A DNA stretch of 64,000 nucleotides from Marinomonas sp. TW1 (GCF_001625355.1 NZ_JSEE01000017.1:1-64000); one strand, 5' to 3'; positions 23,301 to 31,906 are shown, numbered from the stretch's first letter. Notes: generated from the sequence alone by a model not told the origin. Numbers and translations: made by a program.

Positions 23301-24409
23301 TACGCTTCCTCAATCAGTTGTAGCATGTCGTAGTCTTCATCCTTGGATGACTCCAACCCGCTGGTTAATGAAATGTCTTCATCCTTTTTCGCGGCGGCTT
23401 CCTTTAGCGCTTTTGCTGCCGCTTCTTCACTGGCGTTGTCTTGAATAAGCTGCCCTGCCATTTCTGGTACTCCGGCGGCTTGGGCAAGCTGGTTAATTTT
23501 CTGGGTCAGCTCTTTATGCGAGCTTTCCTGTGTTTGCAGCGAGGTTTGTAGCGCTTGGATCTGTTCCTTCATATCGGCTGTTTCAGCGTCATGAGTGGCT
23601 TGGATCTCGGCGACAATTCGCTTGTGTTTTGCGTCTGTCATCATGGCGTGGATCTCTTCCTCTGTTTTGATGTCGTCAATTAAACCGTGAGCCAACAGGT
23701 CACGAGCGGTAAAGGATTTCGCTTGAAGGGCCTGCACCTGAGCCGCTTCGATACCTCGGTTTTGTGCCACCAATTGAAAGAAGGCATCGCCTAATTGGTT
23801 AACCATGGTTTGGTGTCGCGCTCGCTCTTCGTCACTCAATGCCAAATGCGGTGAACCGTCGGCTTTGGCTTCGCCTGTGGTGAAATAGGTAATGGTCTCT
23901 TTGTCGTTATGGATTTCACGACGGCCAAAGATCACACCAATGGAACCGGCCATACTGTGAGGGCTGGCATAGAGTTCAGTACAGGCACTGGCTAAGGCAT
24001 AATTGGCCGAGTAAGAGCCACCATTGATGAAACCAATCACCGGCTTAATCGCGCCAATGTCTTTAATCAAGTTCGCCAGATCAAAACAGCCGGATGCTTC
24101 CCCACCGGGGCCGTCGAATTCCACAAAGATGCTCTTCACCCCATCATCGTGAGCAAGGGCATTGAAGCTTTGCCGCAAGTCACGGTAAGACAGGATTTGA
24201 TTGCAGTTCGCGTCTAGTCCATTAAAGCGGTGCGAGGTGGGGCCAAAGATCGACAAGTGACAAAAGGTGTCTGCTCGTCCACTTGTATCGCCGCCCAGAA
24301 ATAAGCTTGGGTTCTGGTAGAACTGATTAAGTAATTCAAAATTCGCTTGATGAGCGTCAATCGTCATCATCATCGGAGCGTTCGTCATCAATTGCAGTAG
24401 ATGGCGCAT
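23300..24409 (-). CDS. S49-family capsid maturation protease with scaffold tail
   Basis: A 369-residue protein of the SppA/lambda gpC family. The N-terminal domain has SIFVEFDGPGGEASG, then GSYSANYALASAC, where the Ser after GSY is the probable nucleophile, and SMAGSIGVIF. The C-terminal ~130 residues are Ala/Glu/Gln-rich coiled coil, like the Nu3 scaffold fused to gpC. GAGGA lies before the ATG at 24409. It overlaps the portal gene by 53 bases. Confidence 0.88.
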   Translation of the reverse strand: MRHLLQLMTNAPMMMTIDAHQANFELLNQFYQNPSLFLGGDTSGRADTFCHLSIFGPTSHRFNGLDANCNQILSYRDLRQSFNALAHDDGVKSIFVEFDGPGGEASGCFDLANLIKDIGAIKPVIGFINGGSYSANYALASACTELYASPHSMAGSIGVIFGRREIHNDKETITYFTTGEAKADGSPHLALSDEERARHQTMVNQLGDAFFQLVAQNRGIEAAQVQALQAKSFTARDLLAHGLIDDIKTEEEIHAMMTDAKHKRIVAEIQATHDAETADMKEQIQALQTSLQTQESSHKELTQKINQLAQAAGVPEMAGQLIQDNASEEAAAKALKEAAAKKDEDISLTSGLESSKDEDYDMLQLIEEA

Positions 24410-25712
24410 CGTGTATTCCTCTTGTTTGTTTGGCGTCTTGACTGCGTTTCACCCCATCGAGGTGTTTGTCCAGTGTCTTACCACGGCTATTGGAGATTTC
24501 TTCCAGCGATGTGATGTCGTTCTGAACTTCGAGCACGAGCGCTTTGGCCGCTTTAAGTGGGTCGATTTCTTCCCATTCTGGCCAAATCCATGTTGGGTTC
24601 AGGTAGGTGTATGGATTCTCAAAGTAGTTGGGTAAGCCGTCTGTGTTGACGAGGTGATAAGCGTCAATAAACCAGCCAAGCACACGGTTAAAAGCAGGGC
24701 CAAGCATGATGTCCCTTAGCTGACCAATCAGCCTACGGTGGTTGATCATGCCCGCGCGAATACTGGAATAGTTCACCTGAGTTAGATCACCTGTCAGCAT
24801 TTCGTAGGTAATACCCAGTAAACCGGCGATCATACGCAGCACTTGATTGTTGTGTTCTTGATAATTACCCGCGATTTCCGCTGGCGATGCGGTCTTAACC
24901 TCTTTCACGCCATTTAGGAACGTCACGCCACCAGCATGATGAACCAATTTACTTGGTGACTTCTGGCTGTTTGGGCCTGTCGCTGTTTGGCTCACTTCGG
25001 CTTCTTTGAGAGCAAAGACCTGTTGCCCTACGCGTTTCATTCGAGATTTGATTTCAACCGTTTGGTTGTCTTGGTATTGCTTGGCAAAGTCGGCCCCTGG
25101 GGAAATCCAAGGTTGGGCGGTACTTTGTGACACATGCACTACATCTCGCAGGTGGATGACATCTTCTGCTGGCAGCCAGTTCACCGAGTCTTCATCAAAG
25201 TCTGGATGGTCTCTTGGCAGTTTGTAAAAAGCGTACTTTTTGATTTTGCCGTTCTTGGCGTACATGATGCCGCCACGAACGTAACTATTAGACCCTGTTA
25301 GCTCCAAATCGATTGCCAAACTCAGCGGACTTACCACTTGGATTTGCAAAGGAATTGGGTGCAAGGTACGTCGACGAACAAGAAAAGCACTGCCGTCTAG
25401 TAACATGGTCATCACGGCTAACGCTTGAACGCCCGCTAAGTTGGTGTTGTCGTAGAAGTCACAATACAGCTCCCATTCTTGAAAGCTTTTGATGAAGGCT
25501 TCGCTGAATAACTCAGGATCAAATACGGGTTTGGCGCCACCACCAATACAGCTGGCACGAAACCGAGACGCGCCCACTCGCAGCAATGGGTTGTTTCGAA
25601 TGAGGTGATGGCTGGCGGTGATCTCTTTTAAAAGATGACTTTCGCTTTTTTCGTTATCATGCAATTCAGCCCCTTTGAATAAGGGGGATTTGGCAACACT
25701 GGAATAACTCAA
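24357..25712 (-). CDS. Phage portal protein (lambda gpB family)
   Basis: A 451-residue protein with family phrases LLRVGASRFRASCIGGG-type N-terminus, WISPGADFAKQYQD and TQVNYSSIRAGMINHRRL. It forms the dodecameric DNA channel of the head. The only plausible start is TTG at 25712, overlapping the gpW stop (TTGA), so it is translationally coupled. The C-terminus is very acidic (DDERSDDDDD). Confidence 0.88.
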   Translation of the reverse strand: MSYSSVAKSPLFKGAELHDNEKSESHLLKEITASHHLIRNNPLLRVGASRFRASCIGGGAKPVFDPELFSEAFIKSFQEWELYCDFYDNTNLAGVQALAVMTMLLDGSAFLVRRRTLHPIPLQIQVVSPLSLAIDLELTGSNSYVRGGIMYAKNGKIKKYAFYKLPRDHPDFDEDSVNWLPAEDVIHLRDVVHVSQSTAQPWISPGADFAKQYQDNQTVEIKSRMKRVGQQVFALKEAEVSQTATGPNSQKSPSKLVHHAGGVTFLNGVKEVKTASPAEIAGNYQEHNNQVLRMIAGLLGITYEMLTGDLTQVNYSSIRAGMINHRRLIGQLRDIMLGPAFNRVLGWFIDAYHLVNTDGLPNYFENPYTYLNPTWIWPEWEEIDPLKAAKALVLEVQNDITSLEEISNSRGKTLDKHLDGVKRSQDAKQTRGIHDAPSTAIDDERSDDDDD

Positions 25713-25942
25713 AATAGCACCTCAACATCAACGCTTTCCATCAGCGGCGTGGTTTGCAAATCGCTGATCATTTGACGCTCTAAAGCACGTAACTCTGACA
25801 AGCTCACTTCCGTGTACTGCATGGCCGTTCGACCACCTTGTGGGTTGGTGTACTCCACTCTCACTTTGCGCTTGCCTTGCACTAGGTCGGTGATGGCTTG
25901 CTGAACGATTTTGAGATTGTCTTCAGTTGAGTAAATCGGCAT
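25709..25942 (-). CDS. Head-tail connector protein gpW
   Basis: A 77-residue protein of the lambda gpW family: IVQQAITDLVQGKRKVRVEYT and the C-terminal helix LSELRALERQMISDL. It joins portal and tail. It lies between terminase and portal as in lambda and overlaps both by a few bases. Confidence 0.85.
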   Translation of the reverse strand: MPIYSTEDNLKIVQQAITDLVQGKRKVRVEYTNPQGGRTAMQYTEVSLSELRALERQMISDLQTTPLMESVDVEVLF

Positions 25943-27876
25943 TAGTAATCTCCATAATCTGACGTTTCGTAGTAATCGCCATAATCGTTCTCTATCACGT
26001 CATCCGTGAGTTTGTGGGCATTCGGATCTATTAGGCCAAGTGGGTCTTGTGGGGATGCATGTTTGATTTCTGGGCGCAGGAAGTCCCACAACCACAACAC
26101 GTACACGAGTAAATCCCATGGTTCGTTACGCTTTTGGTCTGGCTTTTTGTCCCACTTCACATTGCTGCCACTGCCTTTCAGTTCTTCAGCGGTAAGCATT
26201 TGGAAGTAGTTCAGGTCAAATACATCACTCACGGGAAAGTGAATGTAGTTTTTACCGGGGGCTTCGTTATTCAGTCGCTCTGCGGCGCGGTTCTTGAGCT
26301 GATGCACGTTAAGGCTGCGGTACTCACATTTCACCTCGGGGTGCACTTTAAAACTGAGCGTGAATTCTGGCTTGAACTTGGTTTTGGCATTCACTTCACC
26401 ACGAATGGCGAAGATCCAACCTTGATACGGCGCGCAAAACTCCAGCATGGCTTTCCATGCGTGGCCATTACAGTCCATGGCCGCCGCAAACACACCAATG
26501 GATTGCCCATCGGATAAGGTAAATTCGGTTTCCAATTCATGGATGAGGCTTTGTTGCGTACTTGTGTCTTCAGGATCGCCATGAACTTTGCCATAGTGGA
26601 TGGCCCACATTTCACCACGGTCACCAATCGCCCAAAAGTGGTAATCAAACCGGTTCTTTTGGGTATCAATGGTGGCCAGTACGCAGCGCGTTTGCTCAGG
26701 CAGGCTTTCCATTGGCGAGTAGTATTCTCGTCGTTGGTATAAGGTCTCAAAATTATTGAGTTTATGAATTCGCGCGGCATCGGAATATTCGACACCGACC
26801 TTCGTGTTCATGAAGGTCTGCATCTTTCGTGGGTCTTTTTTCGCCTTATCGTATTCAGCGGCAATCGATGGCAACGAGGTATTGGGGTTGTCGTTGTAGG
26901 CTGACCAAATATGAAAACCTGCGTCTATTTTGCCGCGTTCGTTGGTGTCCCCTGGTTCACCACATTTACAGCACAGTGCGCTGCCTGTTTCGTCCCATTG
27001 TTCTGGTACCTGATGAACACCGCAGCATTCAAACTCTCGCGTGGCACGCCATTCGCCCGCTTCCACCATATTGAACTTATGGTGCTCTTCTATCTTGCCG
27101 CTGCAATGGATGCAAACGAAATGAGCGCCTTTGTAATTCTTAGGTGAGTATCGAAAGTGCTCTAACTTTAAGCGCTGCTTAAAACCGCAATGTGGGCAAG
27201 GGACATACAAGTAACGCTGATCGGTTTGCAGAAACTCGCGGGTAATCTTACAGGTACCGGCTTCTTTCGGTGTGGAGCCAAGTACAATCTTACGCTGGCC
27301 TTCACTTTCGGTTCGAGTGATCGCCAAATCAATTGGGTCACCCTCTTTGTCTACGTTATCTGTCCAACCCGATATCTCATCCATGAAAAGATACTTGATG
27401 GTCACCATCCTAAAACTACTGGCAGACGTGGCCCAGACAATGGACAAATCACCACCAAAAAAGCTCTTCTCAGTAGTGGTGTTTTTGCCGTACAACTTTG
27501 ATATCACGGGTAAGCAGTGATTGAACACCTTACCTATTTCTTTCGTTGCAAACTTTTCGGCATCACCCTGAGTATTCTGAACAATCATGATGTTGCTAGG
27601 GTCATTGGAGACCAGCCATGCCACCGACGTATTGATAAAAATGGCATAACCAACCCGAGCACTCTTGGATAAAACGATCTTTTCGATGTAAGGCGATTCC
27701 ATTGCCAAGAGCCAAGCCTTTTGAAACGACTTAGGCGGGTATATCTGAGCATCGGAATTATAGTTTTCCTTGCTCCACGGGATTAGCGGTTTCTTCTTCG
27801 GCGGGGACGTAATGCTTAGAATATTTTTCGAGAATGTTCTCGATAAGCGACGGTAATTCATCATTTCCAAGCTCAT
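25942..27876 (-). CDS. Terminase large subunit (GpA family)
   Basis: A 644-residue protein of the lambda gpA family. The ATPase domain has the unusual Walker A-like KSARVGYA at about residue 67 and the Walker B IKYLFMDEISG. Zinc-like pairs follow (CPHCGFKQ, CIHCSGK; CCKCGE). The nuclease domain has AAMDCNGHAW. It packages DNA into the head. The frame starts at 27876, 119 bases inside the small subunit gene; slightly later ATGs are also possible. Confidence 0.9.
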   Translation of the reverse strand: MSLEMMNYRRLSRTFSKNILSITSPPKKKPLIPWSKENYNSDAQIYPPKSFQKAWLLAMESPYIEKIVLSKSARVGYAIFINTSVAWLVSNDPSNIMIVQNTQGDAEKFATKEIGKVFNHCLPVISKLYGKNTTTEKSFFGGDLSIVWATSASSFRMVTIKYLFMDEISGWTDNVDKEGDPIDLAITRTESEGQRKIVLGSTPKEAGTCKITREFLQTDQRYLYVPCPHCGFKQRLKLEHFRYSPKNYKGAHFVCIHCSGKIEEHHKFNMVEAGEWRATREFECCGVHQVPEQWDETGSALCCKCGEPGDTNERGKIDAGFHIWSAYNDNPNTSLPSIAAEYDKAKKDPRKMQTFMNTKVGVEYSDAARIHKLNNFETLYQRREYYSPMESLPEQTRCVLATIDTQKNRFDYHFWAIGDRGEMWAIHYGKVHGDPEDTSTQQSLIHELETEFTLSDGQSIGVFAAAMDCNGHAWKAMLEFCAPYQGWIFAIRGEVNAKTKFKPEFTLSFKVHPEVKCEYRSLNVHQLKNRAAERLNNEAPGKNYIHFPVSDVFDLNYFQMLTAEELKGSGSNVKWDKKPDQKRNEPWDLLVYVLWLWDFLRPEIKHASPQDPLGLIDPNAHKLTDDVIENDYGDYYETSDYGDY

Positions 27877-28345
27877 TTAAACTGTCAAAAGCGCCCTCAA
27901 TAACTTGCTCAATCGATTTCACCTCTTTGGGAGATAGCTTTAAGCGTTTTTGTAACTGGTTGGGTACGTCTAAAAGCTTCCTTCTGAACATCGAAAGTGG
28001 GCCATTTACCAACTCTAACAAGGCGTCATAAGGCACTAATTCACCGCTTTCACGGCCATTTTGTAGATGGAGTTTTATGGCCGCCTGCTTTTCCTTCTCT
28101 TTTTTCCAATCATCAAGGGTTTTGGGCTGTTTACTGTTTCTACTGGTTCCCCCCGTTTTCCTCCCATTATTCGCTCTCAACTGTCGGAGACTTTCGGACA
28201 GATAATTCACATAAGCATGCACCGATTTTTCGATATCAATTTTGCCTGAATCATCATAAACAATGGCATAGCCTTCTTTTTCATGATTGCGAATCGTCTT
28301 CACATTCACATCTAAAGCAGCGGCAAGCTGTGCTTTCGTAGCCAT
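27758..28345 (-). CDS. Terminase small subunit (Nu1-like)
   Basis: A 195-residue protein. An N-terminal winged-helix segment (KAQLAAALDVNVKTIRNHEKEG) is followed by a charged linker and a helical region (KEKEKQAAIKLHLQNGRESGEL), the order found in Nu1 of lambda. It should bind the packaging site, expected just upstream. It has an overlap with the large subunit gene. Confidence 0.85.
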   Translation of the reverse strand: MATKAQLAAALDVNVKTIRNHEKEGYAIVYDDSGKIDIEKSVHAYVNYLSESLRQLRANNGRKTGGTSRNSKQPKTLDDWKKEKEKQAAIKLHLQNGRESGELVPYDALLELVNGPLSMFRRKLLDVPNQLQKRLKLSPKEVKSIEQVIEGAFDSLNELGNDELPSLIENILEKYSKHYVPAEEETANPVEQGKL

Positions 28346-28646
28346 GAGGGTTTATCCTCTATTCATATGAGTTATGGTCAAATGGGAATGGGTAATAGAA
28401 GCCATATTTTAAAAAATTTCTCTGAGTCCGCGCGTCTATGACTCGCAGAAAAAAGGGCCCTATGTAGAGTACCTTTTACATATAAATCAACAACTTACAG
28501 CATAATCAAAAAACTAACCAAATGATCAAAAATAGCCTCAAAAACAGCATATTTGCACATTTAATGCACAAACAAAGGGTGAGCTATTTTGTTAGCGTTT
28601 TGTGGTTTTTTGGATGAAATGAAAAACGCTCAAATTTAGACAAAAA
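28346..28646. other. Non-coding region upstream of terminase (probable packaging-site region)
   Basis: No gene is seen. An inverted repeat CTGAGTC (28422-28428) and GACTCGCAG (28440-28448) flanks CGCGCGTCTAT. A GGGCCC follows at 28455-28460, then AT-rich DNA. In lambda-like phages cos lies immediately upstream of the small terminase gene, so this is the likely cos region; the nick sites cannot be given. Confidence 0.35.
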
Positions 28647-28817
28647 TCACGATTCGTTGAGAGCTTTTTTTACTTCAGCAACGAGCTTATCATCGAGAGT
28701 ATTCGTGCTCTTTTTTGTCAGGAATTCGGCCACATGTAAGAACACCGAAATTAACACCTTTTCAGTCACCAATTTCGTGAGCATTGTCTTCAAAATCGCC
28801 AATAAAATCGTCGTCAT
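28647..28817 (-). CDS. Small phage protein of the lysis region
   Basis: A 56-residue ORF with GGAGAAG 5 bases before ATG. It is hydrophobic at first (TILLAILKTMLTKLV), then charged (AEFLTKKSTNTLDDKLV). Similar small proteins are common beside phage holins and endolysins, without known function. It is 15 bases from the endolysin stop and is probably co-transcribed. Confidence 0.65.
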   Translation of the reverse strand: MTTILLAILKTMLTKLVTEKVLISVFLHVAEFLTKKSTNTLDDKLVAEVKKALNES

Positions 28818-28832
28818 TTTGCTTCTCCAGAT

Positions 28833-29336
28833 TTAATCTAACCCATATAACTCAGATGGGAAGTTATTGATAAACTCTTCAACCGTTCCAGCACCCAAAT
28901 GAGTGTTGTAATGATCTTTCCAATATTCCCCCAAAGCCGCTATATCATTGGCCTGAGGCATAGACTGAGGTTTACGCCAGTAGTGAACTCGACACATAGC
29001 CACGGCGTATTTCATGTTGCTAATCAGCTCAAGCGGGTCAGGTACTCCACTCACCTCATACACATCATCCGCTTCACCAGACAACAAACCGCGTAAATCA
29101 CTGATAAGCGCTTGTTTGTAATGAATAAAGTGCACCCACAGATCATGATGCGTCGCAGGCTCCATTTGGATAATGCCCAACGCTGGGCCCTTTCCTAGCT
29201 GTTTCAGATAGACTGCACGCGATTCCTGCGTGATCGTTCCCATAACCAACTGATCAGCCGCCAGGCTGTACATGCCAAGGTTTGAAAGTGTGGGAATCAC
29301 AACAAACTCACGCAATTGCTCTAGGTTTAAACTCAT
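28833..29336 (-). CDS. Putative endolysin (transglycosylase-like)
   Basis: A 167-residue protein. Glu38 in GTITQESR, followed by LGKGPALGIIQMEPATHHDLW, fits the catalytic Glu and the G-x-x-Q-x region of lytic transglycosylases seen in phage lysis proteins. It should cleave peptidoglycan at cell lysis. No signal peptide is present, so a holin is needed. It overlaps the holin gene by 4 bases (ATGA). Confidence 0.72.
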   Translation of the reverse strand: MSLNLEQLREFVVIPTLSNLGMYSLAADQLVMGTITQESRAVYLKQLGKGPALGIIQMEPATHHDLWVHFIHYKQALISDLRGLLSGEADDVYEVSGVPDPLELISNMKYAVAMCRVHYWRKPQSMPQANDIAALGEYWKDHYNTHLGAGTVEEFINNFPSELYGLD

Positions 29337-29635
29337 GACAAACCTCGCTTAAATCGATCGATGAATAGCTTTATTGCCTCGTCTCCCATCAAGCCTGCAA
29401 CACCTGCCATAAACCCAGTAAGTGGCCCGCCCATATTGAGAGAAGTACACAAAAAATAGGTCAACATCCCAAGGAAGCCGCCAGTAAACACAGCGATAAG
29501 CATATGAATTAATGAGAATTTCTTTGCTTTGTACTGAAAGTCACGAAGATATTTCACAGCACCACCTAGCACTCCGACCACCACGAAAACTGCAGTTTGT
29601 ATAAGCTCATCGGGCAGGAATTTCATAAAGTGCAT
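29333..29635 (-). CDS. Phage holin (LydA-like)
   Basis: About 100 residues, started at 29635 or 29626, because the longer frame runs back through two terminators. Three hydrophobic segments are seen (LIQTAVFVVVGVLGGAV, SLIHMLIAVFTGGFLGML, GFMAGVAGLMGDEAI) and a basic C-terminus (DRFKRGLS). This is the plan of class I or LydA-type holins, which permeabilise the inner membrane so the endolysin can act. Directly followed by the endolysin gene. Confidence 0.75.
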   Translation of the reverse strand: MHFMKFLPDELIQTAVFVVVGVLGGAVKYLRDFQYKAKKFSLIHMLIAVFTGGFLGMLTYFLCTSLNMGGPLTGFMAGVAGLMGDEAIKLFIDRFKRGLS

Positions 29636-29648
29636 CCAGTCCAGAAAC

Positions 29649-29707
29649 GAAAAAGCCCCGCACATTGCGAGGCCCAGAAATGACAAAGCCCCGCAACAAG
29701 CGAGGCT
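29649..29707 (-). terminator. Tandem duplicated terminators upstream of the holin
   Basis: Two near-identical hairpins: GCCTCGC-AATGT-GCGGGGC followed by T5 (29649-29673), and AGCCTCGC-TTGTT-GCGGGGCT followed by TT (29684-29707). The unit is duplicated with a period of about 35 bp. They insulate the lysis operon from transcription coming from the island. Confidence 0.75.
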
Positions 29708-29816
29708 CTTAATTGTGTTGCCGCCACACACAAGAATGACAGCTTGAATAAACTGTAACGGCTAATTCCTAGGCTCGCAAGCCTCACGCGCGTATTTATC
29801 GAATGTCGTTCTCTTC

Positions 29817-29912
29817 TTATGAAAGCGACATTTTATGGTTAAAGCCTTGTATTTGTTGGGCTAGAGCAAAGCGGTTTAACCACTCAATGGCGGCATGTTG
29901 GCGGTAAATCAC
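29817..29912 (-). CDS. Possible 31-residue peptide or gene remnant
   Basis: A GTG-started frame encoding IYRQHAAIEWLNRFALAQQ and ending at TAA 29817-29819. The composition looks coding, but no clear ribosome site is seen. It may be the end of a decayed gene. Confidence 0.25.
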   Translation of the reverse strand: MIYRQHAAIEWLNRFALAQQIQGFNHKMSLS

Positions 29913-29947
29913 AACTCTTTTTTAAGGAAAACGTTTCATTCAGGCAC

Positions 29948-29968
29948 AAAAAAACCACCCGAAGGTGG
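29948..29968 (-). terminator. Intrinsic terminator
   Basis: CCACC-TTCG-GGTGG followed by T7 on the minus strand, upstream of the small ORF and lysis genes. Confidence 0.8.
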
Positions 29969-30095
29969 AGCAAAAATCTATCAACAATATGAATGCACCT
30001 ATTTTCAATCACAAAAATCGTACAAAAAACAATCGATCAGATCTATTTTATTGGTTATATTTTGATCTACATTAATAATAGGAGCATAAATAATC

Positions 30096-30767
30096 ATGGA
30101 AAATTCAAATAGTACTACCAAGTTCCAAGTATACAATATTAATGGCATTGCCTTATGCGATGCTGAAGGCAACAACCTTAGCCCATTTAAAGACAGAGAC
30201 TACAAAGTGGAAGGCGTTGTGGGCAACGGTGCCATATATGAAGTTAGCAAAGAGGGTTTGCTAACAAATCTACTGGCGACTGTAAGTTCAGATGGCACAT
30301 TTCATATCAATGAAACACGAAATAATAGTGAAAGTCTTATGTGCCGAATTGTCTCATCAGGCTATACATCTATAGACTTCTTAGCCTCTCCGAAGATTGA
30401 AGCGATAAAAGTCAAACTATGGAAACTACACTCACCGCTCTATAACGCACATCAGCCTGATGTAGACTTCATTTGGTGGAAGCGACCTGTAGGCCAAGTC
30501 GGTAGAGAAATAATTTTTCGATCTGATGGAATCATGGCATTAAAGAATAATACTAATGAATGGGAGTTCTCAAGGTATAGAACTACTTATAACGATAATA
30601 GTAGAGGTTTTTCTATTTCATCAAAAAGTTTTACATTTGATAACTCTAGTAACTGGGCACAGGATTCTACTAATCCTACATACAATGTCGATGTAAACAA
30701 AAACCTTATAGAAACCCCACAAGGTTCCTCAGTACCAATGCCAGTTACTTTATATCAATATAATTAA
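30096..30767 (+). CDS. Unknown plus-strand protein beside the lysis module
   Basis: A 223-residue soluble protein with no recognised family. It looks beta-rich with many aromatic and Asn/Ser residues (FHINETRNNSES, DVDFIWWKRPVGQVG, GIMALKNNTNEWEFSRYR). AGGAG lies about 11 bases before ATG. It reads against the phage late genes, is AT-rich and is bounded by terminators (29948-29968 and 30841-30860), all typical of a lysogenic-conversion gene. Function unknown. Confidence 0.7.
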   Translation: MENSNSTTKFQVYNINGIALCDAEGNNLSPFKDRDYKVEGVVGNGAIYEVSKEGLLTNLLATVSSDGTFHINETRNNSESLMCRIVSSGYTSIDFLASPKIEAIKVKLWKLHSPLYNAHQPDVDFIWWKRPVGQVGREIIFRSDGIMALKNNTNEWEFSRYRTTYNDNSRGFSISSKSFTFDNSSNWAQDSTNPTYNVDVNKNLIETPQGSSVPMPVTLYQYN

Positions 30768-30840
30768 ATCTAACCCCATTGATAATAGAACGTTTTATTA
30801 ATTTACAATAACGTAAAGCTTGACCGAAAAAAACTTAAAC

Positions 30841-30860
30841 CAAGGGGCTTTCGCCCCTTG
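30841..30860. terminator. Terminator between the 223-residue gene and KilA-N gene
   Basis: CAAGGGGC-TTTC-GCCCCTTG hairpin between convergent genes; it can serve both. Confidence 0.7.
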
Positions 30861-30872
30861 TTGCTCCCTGCT

Positions 30873-31436
30873 CTAACCCTCCCCGAAGTGTCTTCCTGTG
30901 GCGTTTTTGACGCGTTCGATGGTTTGGTCGACCCATGCGGGGTTGGTTTGGATTTTGGCGAGTTGTTGTTGGTAGTTTCGGATGGTTTGAATCATGTTCA
31001 TGATGTCGGTGGCGGAGACGACGGCGATGCTTTCGGTGATGCCTAGGGATTTGGCGACGTCGTTAATGAGTTTGAGTTTTTCATCGTCTTGGATGGGGTT
31101 GGGTAGGCTTTGTTGCACCGGTTCGGGTTCTGGCGGTTGTTCTGTTTGGGCTTGATCGAAGGCGCGGATGACTTCTAAGTTAAACTTGGGGCTGATCCAC
31201 ATGGCGTAAGCGTAAACCAGTTCTTTGCAGACATAGGTTCCAACGCCCTGTTTTGCTTTAATAGCCGGAATTCCGGCTATTTCAATTTCAGCTAACAGCT
31301 CTTTTGTTTGTTGGTTGTTTAAAAAGTAATTTGGACGATGCTTATTTTCGGCACCAGCCGCTTTATGAAGATCATTAAGGGAATACAATCCGTCGAGTGT
31401 GCGGATGTCTTTTGAAGCAATCATTAAGTGAGCCAT
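30873..31436 (-). CDS. KilA-N-domain antirepressor-like protein
   Basis: A 187-residue protein. The N-terminal ~90 residues match the KilA-N DNA-binding domain (YSLNDLHKAAGAENKHRPNYFL, then GVGTYVCKELVYAYAMWISPKF). The C-terminal part (TIRNYQQQLAKIQTNPAWVDQTIERVK) resembles that of Rha at 6089-6691. KilA-N proteins occur in phage antirepressors and P1 kilA. AGGAGG lies before ATG. Its leader is the second C4-like RNA module, so its expression is probably blocked in the lysogen. Confidence 0.85.
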   Translation of the reverse strand: MAHLMIASKDIRTLDGLYSLNDLHKAAGAENKHRPNYFLNNQQTKELLAEIEIAGIPAIKAKQGVGTYVCKELVYAYAMWISPKFNLEVIRAFDQAQTEQPPEPEPVQQSLPNPIQDDEKLKLINDVAKSLGITESIAVVSATDIMNMIQTIRNYQQQLAKIQTNPAWVDQTIERVKNATGRHFGEG

Positions 31437-31496
31437 CTATGGCCTCCTTTGGGTCATCATGACCACCTAAACTAAGGTCTCAATCTCAATAGAGGT

Positions 31497-31571
31497 GGTG
31501 GGTCAAATAACAGGTTGAGACTACCGCCCAAAGGCACGGCCTAGCCGAAGCTAGCCTGAAACCGACCCACC
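31497..31571 (-). ncRNA. C4/P4-CI-like antisense RNA, module 2
   Basis: Same plan as module 1: GGTGGGTC and GACCCACC close a 75-nt domain with an inner CTAGC-TTCG-GCTAG hairpin and the phrase GGCGGTAG. The pairing segment is GTCTCAA instead of GTTCGAA. Its two leader targets read TTGAGAC (31636-31644 and 31476-31484) instead of TTCGAAC. The inner hairpin also differs from module 1 with both arms changed. Compensated changes at two sites support real base pairing. Confidence 0.75.
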
Positions 31572-31592
31572 ATATAGGCGAATCTCAGCCAC

Positions 31593-31614
31593 AAAAAAAC
31601 ACGCGGAGCGTGTT
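31593..31614 (-). terminator. Terminator inside the KilA-N leader
   Basis: ACACGC-TCC-GCGTGT followed by T7 on the minus strand, in the same place as the terminator of module 1. Confidence 0.75.
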
Positions 31615-31753
31615 CTAGGCCGCTTTGGTAAACGGGGTCTCAATCCCGACACTGGATTTTGCCAGTGCAGGGAAATAGTAGATCAGAAAGGATGAGAGGT
31701 CAACTGGTTACAAAACGCAACATAAAAAGTAAAGATAGCGTAAACACTTAGGC

Positions 31754-31782
31754 TTGAAGTTTCTAAAAAATTTCAGTATAAG
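31754..31782 (+). promoter_or_regulatory. Promoter of the three-gene GTPase operon
   Basis: TTGAAG (31754-31759), a 17-base spacer and TATAAG (31777-31782), followed by a leader of about 120 bases. It reads rightward into the membrane-protein gene, away from the C4-like module. Confidence 0.6.
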
Positions 31783-31906
31783 AGTTAATTAAGGGAGTTA
31801 ATAACCAGTGTTTTAAAGAATTATCACAAGATGAAAAAACATTTCAAGAAACACTATCCTTATTATAAATAAAAATTTATTACTATATAGAATTAAGGGA
31901 TATTAT

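Larger units (their letters stand above)
31437..31680 (-). promoter_or_regulatory. Structured KilA-N leader with two antisense targets
   Basis: Order on the minus strand: GCACTGG/CCAGTGT hairpin (about 31649-31669), target 1 (31636-31644), terminator, C4-like RNA, target 2 (31476-31484) in the loop of ACCACCT/AGGTGGT (31463-31499), then the ribosome site. The arrangement matches that at 6692-6925. Confidence 0.65.

Noticed and set aside
29636-29731. N-terminal extension of the holin
   Set aside because: The extra residues are encoded by two terminator hairpins; the start must lie after them.
31839-31870. Short ORF MKKHFKKHYPYYK before the GTPase operon
   Set aside because: Only 13 codons, without a good ribosome site; possible leader peptide but unsupported.
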